This document shows positions 24,140 to 36,743 of a stretch of DNA of 64,000 nucleotides, piece after piece. Below the pieces are notes generated by a model. It was not told where the DNA came from. It did not search any database and saw only the letters and a list, made by a program, of their open reading frames with translations. The translations under genes and the position numbers were made by a program. Numbering within the stretch: the first letter of the stretch is position 1; the number at the start of each line of letters is the position of its first letter. Source of the stretch: Micromussa lordhowensis (Eukaryota; Cnidaria; Anthozoa; Scleractinia; Lobophylliidae); contig OZ026603.1 in assembly GCA_964020085.1 (NCBI GenBank), forward strand, positions 7,866,546 to 7,930,545, written 5' to 3'.

Positions 24140-27100
24140 TGTAGGTACGTCTTGTATGGGGACATACATTGTACCGAGACATATTTCATAGATGTCTTCA
24201 TTACTTGATATTCTTGACCTACTTGAGCTGCTTGCCTTACTTGAGGTGCTTTGCTAACTTGAAGTGCTTTGCTTACTTGAGGTGCTTGACTTACTTGAGG
24301 TGCTTTGCTTACTTGAGGTGCTTTGCTTACTTGAGAGGCTTTGCTTACTTGAGGTGCTTTGCTTACTTGAGGATCTTTGGTTACTTGAGGTACTTGACTT
24401 CACTGAGGCGCTTTGATTACTTGAGGTGCTTTGCTTACTTGAGATGCTTTCCTCACTTGAGGCGCTTTGGTTACTTGAGGTACTTGACTTACTTGAGGTG
24501 CTTTGCTTACTTCAGGTGCTTTGGTTACTTGAGGTGCTTTGCTTACTTAAGGTGTTTTGCTTACTCGAGGTTCTTTGGTTACTTGAGGTACTTGACTTAC
24601 TTGAGGTGCTTTGCTTACTTCAGGTGCTTTGGTTACTTGAGGTGCTTTGCTTACTTAAGGTGTTTTGCTTACTCGAGGTTCTTTGGTTACTTGAGGTACT
24701 TGACTTACTTGAGGTGCTTTGATTGCTTGAGGTCCTTTGCTTACTTGAGGTGCTTTGCTTACTTGAGGCGCTTTGGTTACTTGAGGCGCTTGACTTACTT
24801 GAGTTGCTTGACTTACTTGAGATGCTTTGCTTACTTGGGGTGCTTTGCTTACTTGAGGCGCTTTGGTTACTTGAGGTGCTTGACTTGAGTTGCTTGACTT
24901 ACTTGAGATGCTTTGCTTACTTGAGGTGCTTTGCTTACTTGAGGCGCTGTGGTTACTTGAGGTTCTTTGGTTACTTGAGGCGCTTGACGTACTTGAGGTA
25001 CTTGACTTACTTGAGGTGCTATGCTTACTTCAGGTGCTTGACTTACTTCAGGTACTTTGGTTACTTGGGGTACTTCACTTGCTTAGGGTGCTTGACTTAT
25101 TGAGGTGCTTTGCTTACTTTAGGTGCTTTGGTTATTTGAGGTACTTGACTCACTTGAGGTGCTTTGCTTACTTCAGGTGCTTTGGTTACTTGGGGTACTT
25201 CACTTGCTTAGGGTGCTTGACTTACTTGAGGTGCTTTGCTTACTTGAGGCGCTTTGGTTATTTGAGGTGCTTGACTTACTTGAGAATTTTTGATTACTTG
25301 AGGTGCTTTGCTTACTTGAGGTGCTTTGCTTACTTGACGCGCTTTGGTTACATGAGGCGCTTGACTTACTTGAGTTGCTTGACTTACTTGAGATGCTATG
25401 CTTACTTTAGCCGCTTTGGTTATTTGAGGTGCTTGACTTACCTGAGGTGCTTTGCTTCCTTGAGGTGCTTTCGTTGCTTGAGGTGCTTTGCTTACTTGAT
25501 GTGCTTTGCTTACTTGAGGCGCTTTGGTTACATGAGGCGGTTGACTTACTTGAGTTGCTTGACTTACTTGAGGTGCTTTGCTTACTTGAGGTGCTTTGCT
25601 TCCTTGAGGTGCTTTGCTTCCTTGAGGTGCTTTCGTTAATTGAGCTACTTGACTTATTTGAGGTGCTTTGCTCACTTGAGGTGCTTTCGTTAATTGGGCT
25701 ACTTGACTTATTTGAGGTGCTTTGCTTCCTTGAGGTGCTTTCGTTAATTGAGCTACTTGACTTATTTGAGGTGCTTTGCTTACTTAAGGTGCTTGACTTA
25801 CTAAGGTGCTTGACTTACTTGAGGATCTTTGCTTCCTTGAGGATCTTTGCTTTCTTGAGGTGCTTTGCTTACTTGATGTGCTTTGCTTACTTGAGGCGCT
25901 TTGGTTACATGAGGCGGTTGACTTACTTCAGTTGCTTGACTTTATTGAGGTGCTTTGCTTACTTGAGGTGCTTTGCTTACTTGAGGCGCTTTGCTTACTT
26001 GAGGTGCTATGGTTTGTTGAAGTGCTTCACTTACTTGAGGTGCTTTGTTACTTGAGATGCTTTGCTTCCTTGAGGTGCTTTGCTTCCTTGAGGCGCTTTG
26101 CTTACTGGAGGTGCTTTGGTTACTTGAGGTGCTTGACTTACTTGAGGTGCTTTGGTTACTTTAGATGCTTGACTTATTTGAGGTGCTTTGCTTACTTGAG
26201 GTGCTTTCGTTACTTGAAAGCACCTCAAGCACCTTAAAGCACCTCAAAGCACCTAAAGCACCTCAAGTAAGTCAAGTACCTCGAGTAACCAAAGCACCTC
26301 AAGTAATCAAAGCGCCTCAAGTCAAGCACCTCAAGTAAGTCAAGCGCCTCAAGTAAGTCAAGCACCTCAAGTAACCAAAGCACTTCAAGTAAGCAAAGCA
26401 CCCCAAGAAAGAAGAACAACTCAAGTAAGTCAAGTACCTCAAGTAACCAAAGAACCTCAATAATCAAAGCACCTCAAGGAAGCAAAGCACCTCAAGTAAT
26501 CAAAGCGCCTCAAGTCAAGCACCTCAAGTAAGTCAAGCGCCTCAAGTAAGTCAAGCACCTCAAGTAACCAAAGCACTTCAAGTAAGCAAAGCACCCCAAG
26601 AAAGAAGAACAACTCAAGTAAGTCAAGTACCTCAAGTAACCAAAGAACCTCAATAATCAAAGCACCTCAAGGAAGCAAAGCACCTCAAGTAATCAAAGCA
26701 CCTCAAGTAAGTCAAGTACCTCAAGTAAGCAAAGCGCCTCAAGTAAGCAAAGCGCCTCAAGTAAGCAAAGCGCCTCAAGTAATCAAAGCGCCTCAAGTAA
26801 TCAAAGCGCCTCAAGTAATCCATTACCTCAAGTAACCAAAGAACCTCAAGTAAGCAAAGCACCTCAAGTAAGGAAAGCACCTCATGTAAGTCAAGCACCT
26901 CAAGTAAGCAAGGCCGACTTGAAGTTAGCAAAGCACCTCAAGCAAGGGAAGCACCTCAAGAAAGCAAAGCACCTCAAGTAAGCAAAGCACCTGAAGTAAG
27001 CAAAGCATCTGAAGTAAGTCAAGCACCTCAAGTAAGCAAAGCACCTCAAGTAAGGCAAGCAGCTCAAGTAGGTCAAGAACCTCAAGTAATGAAGACGTCT

Positions 27101-27151
27101 CTGAAATATGTCTCGGTACAATATATGTCCCCATACATGACGTACCTACCA
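24140..27151. mobile_element. Fold-back element with 18 bp tandem-repeat arms
   Basis: The ends are unique inverted repeats of about 65 bp (TAGGTACGTC.TGTATGGGGA on the left, complement on the right). They are flanked by the direct repeat GGGAATG (GGGAATGTG at 24,133-24,141 and 27,152-27,160). Inside, the arms are tandem arrays of an 18 bp unit, TTACTTGAGGTGCTTTGC and variants. The left arm holds about 110 units to about 26,218; the right arm, inverted, about 45 units. Higher-order duplications are visible: a 108 bp unit twice near 24,481-24,696 and a 193 bp unit twice near 26,267-26,655. This matches the architecture of Drosophila FB elements. All ORFs across it are six-residue repeats caused by the 18 bp period. 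Confidence 0.9.
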
Positions 27152-27306
27152 GGGAATGTGCGGCAGACGATTCGCGGAGGATTGGGTTTGAAAGTAATCG
27201 CAGGCTCAATGTTTCAGTTTGGCGCCAATTCTGATATTTTGTCCGCCATCTTGGTTCGTCTTCCTACATGCATCGTTAGTAATTTGGCAAATTTTTAGTC
27301 GATAAC
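27152..27306 (+). promoter_or_regulatory. RFC3 proximal promoter and 5' UTR
   Basis: The 155 bp between the fold-back element and the RFC3 start codon are conserved in the partial copy at 47,480-47,620. Shared blocks are TGCGGC.GACGATTCGCGGA, GAAAGTAATCGCAGGCTCAA and TTTGTCCGCCATCT. A GGCGCCAA word at 27,220-27,227 (GGCGCGAA in the copy) resembles an E2F site, as expected for a replication gene. No TATA box. Confidence 0.55.
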
Positions 27307-27711
27307 ATGAGTTTATGGGTGGATAAATATCGTCCAACTTCCTTGTCGAAGCTAGATTATCACAAGGACCTTGCAGCTCATTTAAAGAAACTGGTAAGCT
27401 ATCTCTAATATAAGCTTAATCTTAATTTGCTATCGTTTCGATCGACATATTCGCCTAGTATAATTTTATTAGAACACTTTGAATTGCTGAGGATTTGGCA
27501 ATTATTCCACAAGCGCGCGTTGGATATGAGACTGTAGATAGCCAAGGAGTCGCATAGCTATAATCATCCCTTATCCTACAAGGGCGAGTCGAATAATTGT
27601 TTTATTAAAAACGCCCCAAAAATAAAGCAAACTAAACTTAAAAAAAAATAAAAACGCCTCAAAAAATCACCCGTACGCTTGCCATATTCGTAGAGCATGG
27701 TATAATTAACA

Positions 27712-27745
<34 letters not shown>

Positions 27746-27869
27746 GAGAGTTTTCATTGGCTTAGCCATCATGGTATATGAGCCATTATACCATGATCTA
27801 CAAAAATGGGGAGCGTTTGCGTGATTTTTTTGGCCTTTTTGTTTTTATTGTAGTCTAGTTTTCTATATT

Positions 27870-27961
<92 letters not shown>

Positions 27962-27970
27962 ATCTATCAC

Positions 27971-28002
<32 letters not shown>

Positions 28003-28395
28003 TTAAATAGACCCTTCTCCAAAATGGCGGCCGAAAATTCAAATACGTTAGAATAAGCTAAAATTAAAAACGAATACCAGCACTAGAAAGAGCACCTTAA
28101 CTTTAGTAAACCTGCCAAGTTTCAGCATTTCAGGTAAAATATTAGCTGAGAAAATATATGTTGAAAATTGAAAAATTTACAGACGTTTGTATGACTGGGG
28201 GTATGCATTATACCCCCAGTCATACAAACGTCTGTAAATTTTTCAATTTTCAACATACATTTTCTCGGCTGTTATTTCACCTGAAATGCTTAAACTTGGC
28301 AGGTTTACTAAAGTTAAGGTGCTCTTTCTAGTGCTGGTATTCGTTTTTAATTTTGACTTATTTAAATTTTCGGCGGCCATTTTGGAGAAGGGTCT

Positions 28396-28465
<70 letters not shown>

Positions 28466-29367
28466 TTGATCATCTCATATCTACAGGGTGTATCTAATCG
28501 ATATTTTCGATACTCGATAGTAATCGATCGTAATCGATACTAAGGAATTGATAGAAATTGATCACTTGCGTCTTTGTGATTATCGATTTTGATTGATTTC
28601 GGTAATTAGCTATCGATTTGTTCGACAAATATCGAAAAATAAAAGGACAAAGATTCTCTTTCATAAAGTTCGCAGTGTTGTGCTAGAATAAGTCACAACA
28701 CACTCAAACTATTACAGAGTAGTCCAAACAGAACTGATAAACATTCCCTTTACACTTTATTTAAGATTGACTATAGGATTTTTATTACTGAAATTTTGAA
28801 ACTGAAAAGGATTCAAACATAAACACCGCAACTGTTACGAAACTGTCGTTTCTGCGTTCACAATTAAAGTCATGTTTTTTTTTTTTCAATATCTCGAGTC
28901 CTCTTCTCATTCTCTTTCATAATACAACATTAACATATTCCAAGCTATAAACAAGGCAACTATAACGCAACTATCATTTCCGACTTCACAAAGTAACTTG
29001 AAGTAACTCTTCCTGCAATACATCATTCACGAGTCCTATTCTTGTCCTGTTTCAAATGTAAACATTAATAACCTCCAAACTGTAATGTCAAACAAAGCTA
29101 TCTACATCGCATTTGAAGCTTTGGCAAGGCAAATTTTCAAAGGGAAGGCCAGAAAGCATTTCTGAATTTACTTTGGCAAATAACCAGCAGGATAATAACT
29201 CAATCCAAAGACGAAAGATTAATCTTGTGATTATCGATTTCAATCGATTAAATTGACTAATCAATCGACAAATATCGAGTACTATCAAGTATTATCGATT
29301 AATCAATTACATTTTCGATGATCGATTTCGATCGATTAGATACGCCCTGCATATCCAACAAGCGCGA

Positions 29368-29400
<33 letters not shown>

Positions 29401-29524
29401 AATATAGAAAACTAGACTACAATAAAAACAAAAAGGCCCGAAAAATCACGCATACGCTCCCCATTTTTGTAGATCATGGTATAATGACTCATATACCATG
29501 ATGGCTAAGCCAATAAAAACTCTC

Positions 29525-29558
<34 letters not shown>

Positions 29559-32500
29559 TGGCTCATAGCCCATGATGGCTAAGCCAATAAAAACTCTCGA
29601 ACTGCATTATCCAATGATCCAGCTTTTAATAATAAACATTATTCGCCATGCCCTTGAAGCTTGCTTGTTACCACTAGTTAATGATTGGAAGCTGAAATTT
29701 CACGAACAAATTCTCACTAGATTGAATTAAATCGAGTTTATTTGAAACATGAAAGTCCTATCGGGCAGTGAACTTCCAATGCGGAAAAAAATAGGCGTGC
29801 AACAATTATACCAAGGTCTTGTCAAGTGTTACCAGCCTAACCCCACTGCGGGACCCTGTTTACAAGCAGGTGCAATAATCCTAGAGCTAGGTTACAAAGG
29901 GGTCAGGAGGGTCAAAGAAAACCCGTTTCGCTGAGGTTGACAAAACACTAGGGTTATCCTACCTTCTACCTTATAAACAGGGCCAAGTATTACACGAGAA
30001 AGGTCGGGATTCTAGTAGTTATTTTTTAAAGTGAAAGTATGAAACTAAACTAGCGATTCTGGAGGGTTATGAGATTTAAGGTAATTCCTTAGTATTGCAT
30101 TGCGCATCCCTACTGCGCACGATTTTCGCGTCATCAGCGCGCGCACATGAGCACGTGCACACGCAAAACGTAAGAGATTTCCCTCAAACTAAGCTCGATA
30201 ACGGAATAAACTCTCCTTTTCTCTTAAACGAGCACGGTGACCCCCGATTTTTTCTCCAGGTATTTGCTAAGAACAGTCTAATGAAGAACATATTTTAAGA
30301 GGAAAAAAAGTTTGATAGTAGAACGTGAATTTTTTTGGAAAACAGTTCTCAAATGGGTGTATTTTGGCCAAGGCGAGGACTTCAAGTTAACCACGGAACT
30401 GTCCGAAAAAGTGCAATATTCACGCAACCAGGCAATCAAAACCGGCTTATATGAAGCAATATAGCTTATGCCAATAAATGAAGCTTTACTTTCAAGACAA
30501 AACTTTGTGTCTTTCAAGTAACCAAGATTTAATTCTGTATGAAGGTAATTCGAACTTTTAACGCGCAACCAGTAAAAATACCCCATTTTAAGAGCCTGCT
30601 GACGCGTAAACAGGCACGGTGACCCCATTTTTTTATTGCATTTTTGAAATGTTCATATCATGAATGTTCATTACGCCAAGTTTCAAAAAAAGTTTGATAG
30701 TAGATCAATTTCAAGGGAATTACCTTAAATTAAAAAATATTGCATGGAATGTGTGGATATTTTCGGGAATGAAAAAGTTTATTTGTCTATTGTACTAACT
30801 TTTTAGCTATTTATTGGGTTGCGTTATTTCAGCTCTTATTTGTTGTTAGATAGAAAGAATATACTGAACTATAATTATTTTCTATTCAATTTATTATTTT
30901 GATTACAAGACACTTATTATGTCCTAAGGTGCACTGTGGAGATTTTCCACATTTGCTAGTTTATGGCCCTTCAGGAGCTGGGAAAAAGACAAGGATAATG
31001 TGCATACTGAGAGAGCTCTATGGGGCTGGTGTGGAGAAATTAAAGATTGAACAGCAGAGTTTCACTGTAAGTATCTATATTGTACAGTCCTTCTCATTAG
31101 TTTGGGAGGTTATGTATTTTTTTACATGTAGGTAGACAGACACATTGATCTGATGTTATTGTATTTTATAAAATGAGTGAGATACATTTACTAGTACACA
31201 CGCCCTGATTGGTTGATACAAAAATGTAGGTGTGTTTAGATGAGGGTATTGTTGATAAACATTTTTTAAAAGCAATACAAATGTAGTTAAGAGTACTTTT
31301 TCCATGTTTACATAGCATCTAAACACTTGTTATGCAAACTCTTGACTTTTTCTCAGGCTCAAATGACTGTCTTAGATTCTCTGAACCCCCCTTGTGTTAA
31401 GATGAGGCGTGTTTAAAACAAAATGGCAACATGACAAAATAACACTACAAATAAGAGTCAATATGGGATATGGGTGTCTGTAAGGGTCAACCCTTAATAT
31501 TATTGAGAGCTTACCACTGTCGAGTCAGTGATATTCAGGCTAACCTGAGCACTATTTAGACTAGACAGAGTGTTATTTAGGCTAATCATAGTGCCATTTT
31601 GCCATTTTCTTATTTTGGGTTTTAAACCCACCCTGGTAACTGGCACGCATGCAAGAAACACATTCCCTTCTCACTATTGACAGACCCACTACTGGCCTGT
31701 ATCTGGTCCATGTTTCATGTTTTTAGTAACAAACATTATTTTGATATAACTTACATTTTTAACAATGTTTTTTCAGACTCCTTCAAAGAAGAAAATTGAA
31801 ATGTCAACTATTGGCAGTGCTTATCACTTAGAGATAAATCCAAGGTAACACGTCATGTTTTGCTTTTAAACAATATATACTTTACAATACAGTGGAACCT
31901 CTCCATATGGACACCTCTCTAATAATGGACACCTCGCTAATACGGACACCTCTCTAATACTGTCACCTCTCTAATATGGACACCTCTCTAATATGGACAC
32001 CTCTCTGATACAGACACCTCTAATATTGAGACCTCTCTAATAATGGACACCTCGCTAATATGGACACACCTCTAATACTGTCACCTCTCTAATATGGACA
32101 CCTCTCTAATATGGACACCTCTCTAATACAGACACCTCTCTAATACCATCACCTCTCTAATATGGACACCTCTAAAACTGACACCTCTCTGATATGGACA
32201 GCTCTCTAATATGGACAGCTCTCTAATACAGACACTTCTCCTATATGGACCGCTCTCTAATACGGACATCTCTCTAATATAGAACGTTTCCTATGTACCG
32301 ACAAAATTCTCATACCTTACCCCTAAAAAAACCCTCTATAATATGGACCCTCTCTAAAATGGACCTCACGTCACCTATCCTCTTCATGCTCTGTCGTGCA
32401 TAAGGCCGCCTCTAAAATGGACAGTGGACACTAAATCTCGGCGCAAGGGAGCAAATTCATACAAAAACATCTTTATTACAGACACTCCAGGGACCAGGTT

Positions 32501-32938
32501 TTAATATAATTTTCGTTTTGTTCCAAGTGTAATAAAGTTAATCAATTTAGATTCAGAAATTCAGAAGACACTCACTTTTGGGCCTGATTTTAGTACTTAA
32601 CACTCTAAACTGTCAATCTCCATGGGATTGCATTTTCTCAGTACATTATTTTCTTCATATGTCTAATAGTAAAGCTTTTCTTTCTTGTTTTGCTTTCAGT
32701 GATGCAGGGATTTATGATCGTGTAGTGATCCAGGAGCTTATCAAGACTGTCGCACAATCACACCAGTTAGAATCATCAACACAGAAAGAATTTAAAGGTA
32801 AATAACACATGAAAGACAATTAAGAGTCCACCCATGTTAGAGCTTATGTTTTACCAATTAGATTTAATAATTTACAGCAAGTATGATTAGCTATGCCTCC
32901 CTTCTTTGTGGGATTTTGTTTGTCAAAAATTATGGAAC

Positions 32939-32993
<55 letters not shown>

Positions 32994-35900
32994 TACATTT
33001 CTATAGAGCTAAAATTATCAAAATATTTTAAAGTGCTTTACATGTAGCAGAATTTTAGTGTCATAAATATAAATAGCAATAAGGTAATTAGTGTATTACT
33101 GCTGCATCAAACTAGAACAGTGATGAAAGAAGTAAATATTATTTTATCAATTTTTTTAAAGCTTTATTGGGTTTCAATAATATACATAAATTACATGTAC
33201 ACCATCCTAAGGGAAAAAAAGAAGAAAAAAATAAAATAAACAAACAATAATTACTCAAAGGGGCAAGCATGAACGAGACCAAAGGACCCATGCGAGGTGC
33301 TGCCAAAGTATTACACAAATTATATCAGCATATATGAATTATCAAAAGAAAAAAATTAGTGTGCGCTATGAGCAATGGCATGCACACAATCTTACAGGTG
33401 ACCAAGTGTATGGGTGTTCCACTTCAAATGTCGTTTGCAAGAGACTTCTCAGAGTTTGTTTTAAAAAGTTTTTAAAAACATTGATACCTGAAAGGCTACT
33501 TTTAGGCACAGATTTATAGTAAAATTCCATAGCTTGACGATCCTATCGAAATATGAAGTGAAATGCCTGAAATGTGGAAGTTTTTATATGAACCATCAAT
33601 CCAGCATACTGTCTATTGCCTTGGGAAAACGTAAGGAAAAATTTCTCATTTGAAAGATGTAGATGTCAAAGTGATAGGGCTAGAAAAATGTGTATGGCCT
33701 TACTAGAAATGCATATGGCCCTGCAAAATTGGTGGAAGTTAATAACAGAAACAATTTTGTTACTATAAATTGGTTGATCAAAATAAGAGATAAAAGTGAA
33801 CATTCTGAGAGTAAATGGCAAATTGTCCAATGCAGAATTACTTCAATTGCCAATGTTCATATGATAAAATGCGTATTGTGCAGTTCCAGAAAATCTCCAT
33901 ACCCCTACCACAGAGGGAATTTCATGTACATGTAAGACCCCCTCCTCCCCGGAATTTCCATTTTCTTCACGCTGCAGTCAATTTGATTGCATGAAGGTGG
34001 ACTGGACTTGCTGCATTTGGTCTGTACAGTTTGTATATCATGACCTCAAGCCAAATATTTTTTCAGTCAGGCCCTCCCACTCAGTCATAAAGTACATTGA
34101 GCAAACTCTTGCCATGAATAGGTGAATTTTTCAGTAGCAGTCAGCTACTAGGGATATTAAAATGTATCTCACATTGTTATTTGTACTCTTTTTCAGTGGT
34201 TGTGTTAACAGAAGTGGACAGACTCACAAAAGATGCTCAACACTCTTTGCGTAGGACTATGGAAAAGTACACAACAACATGTCGACTGATCCTGTGCTGT
34301 AACTCAACAAGCAAAGTTATTCCAGCTATTCGCAGTCGTTGTTTAGGAGTCAGGGTTGCTGCACCTACAGTTGATGAGGTATGTTTCCTTGTATTAGACA
34401 TATTTAATATTTGAGAAATATAAAACACTTACTGTGTTTCTATCGCGTTTTAGTATAAATCTATTATGTTCTATCACAAATGCTGTTCTCTGATTGGCCA
34501 TGCTACATGTACTTGCTATCTATTCTGTAGATACTGAGTACCATAGCAGCTGTGTGCTTGCTAAAGAAATGACGGCAGCCTCTTGGCATTTTTGAAGTGT
34601 CTGTGAAAAGGATTTAGATAAAGTTTTGAAGGACCAGTAGATTTATGCTAAAACAATTAGATTATTCTCTCTTGATTTCTATGCGTGATAGAAATCTTGA
34701 GCACACAATCTAATTACTTAATAGAAACACTTGTGGAAGTGTGAGACAACAAGAAATATTTTGGGAACACAAGCCCACAGGCTTTTTCAAGTTCTCCCAA
34801 ACTTCAACAGGTATTTCTATAACCCAGTAGAAACACGGGGAACATTTCCTTTTTCTTTTAGAAAATTCCACAATGAAAAGAAGAACACAACTTGTTTACT
34901 TTGTTCATCAAAATATAATTTATCTCTGCTCACACCATCATTATGTCAATAGCTTAGTTATAGAAACAAGATCAGCGTGTATAATTATTTTCTTTGGACT
35001 ATTTTCTTATATGTACAGGATGTATATAGTCTGAGCTCTTCATGCTGATGCATGTTGTTTTTTGATCCTATTCATCTCTGGAAATTGTACCTAAAATACA
35101 GGTCCCCCTGAGGACCCTAGGAAATTGCTTGAAATATCACTTCTGTTACTCACATGTAGCTGACAACCCCCTTTGGCCAAGCTTGCTCAATATCTGACAT
35201 GTTCTACGAGACTGATAAGGATAATTGTTTTGATATTTAACAAAATTATTGTTGTGGCCTTGAACAACAAAAAAAGACTGCAATAATTGCTGGGCATAGT
35301 TACAATTTTCTTGATGCATGTAGAAAAACATTGTATATGTGACAATACTTGCATGATAGTGACTAAAATAAAATATTTTTATCTGCAGATTTGTCAAGTA
35401 TTGCACAATGTTTGTAAGAAAGAGGGCTTGAGTCTTCCAGCAGAACTTTCCAAGAGAATTGCTGAGAAATCCAACAGGAATTTACGAAGGGCTTTGCTGA
35501 TGTGTGAAGCTTGCAGAGTTCAACAGTATGTTTTGCACGTGAAAATTGTTAAAACAAAAAGTATATATCAAGGGCTTGCAAAAAACCTTTTTCATGTAGC
35601 CCTTGAGACAAGTACATGTAGCTCAGACTCAAATTTTGCTTGCCGTGAGCAATTTTAGTTGGCAGACAGCTGGCCTACATGTAATCTTTTGTCCATTGGG
35701 CAAGTGAAAATGAAATGTTACATGCCAAGAGGAGAATCTACTTGTCCAGGACGACCAGACTGCACTTTTTTTGAGCCCTATATAACTATAATCTTAATAC
35801 ATTTGGATGAGAATATAGATACATAATTATGTTACATAGCTCTGCTAGTTGTCGGCATGTTAAACATTGAGTGCACTTTATGCAGTTAGAAAACACACAG

Positions 35901-36706
35901 TCTATTTTGCATATAGATACCCATTCACACCTGACCAACCTGTTCAAGAGGCAGACTGGGAGATATATTTAAGGGAAACAGCACAGCAGATTGTTGAACA
36001 ACAAACACCCAAACGGTAAGGTAATAACTAGTAATGGAACTTCATAACAATCACCTGTAAACTAAAAATGCCAGGTAATACATGCAGACTTGTTGTACTT
36101 GGTCTGTTGTTGTGGTTATTACACAGAGTTTCCCCACCCATACTCTTCCCCCGCACACACCCACACACAAAAATCAAGTTGTATTCAAGGGAGGAACTAT
36201 AATAATGGTACCGTAGTATGCAAGGCTGTGATCTAAGAAACATTACAATGAGCCCAAAGGCTCCTAACCATGAAATCCTGGGTGCCCAGCACTTGTAGCT
36301 CAGATGAAAAATAAGTTCTTTCAGTCGCCCAAAGACAAAAGTTAGTAGCCTGTGGCACCCGGGTGCCTCTAGGGTATAGCCCTGCCTGGCTGTTATGAAA
36401 ATTTACTTTTTGTATTATCCTCAGTAATCTAAACTCAAACTTGATGGCCTTTGGTCTAGCATATTGGGCAAGGCCAAATTATGTAGTCTAAGTGGCAGGG
36501 GTCATTGTTTCATGTTCTTAGGCAAGACACTTCGCTCTTCTATAGTCACGGCTATAAATAGTTGCCGGCAAAGCATAAGGGTAGCCTGAGAGAATGCTGT
36601 GTGAAACCTGGCATTGGATTAGCATCCCTCCCAGGGGGGATCCATTTAACAGAATAGTTTTAATTAGTATATACCACACAAGTGAATAGTACTTTTCGCG
36701 CGCGCT

Positions 36707-36743
<37 letters not shown>

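Noticed and set aside
24200..27090. CRISPR-like repeat array
   Set aside because: Units are contiguous with no unique spacers, orientation flips mid-array, and the flanking genes are animal.
24169..27209. Long ORFs of up to 249 codons with Leu/Cys/Phe-rich hexapeptide repeats on both strands
   Set aside because: They are a by-product of an 18 bp tandem unit with no stop in several frames. They occur in overlapping frames and both strands, with no start context, splice sites or non-repeat domain.
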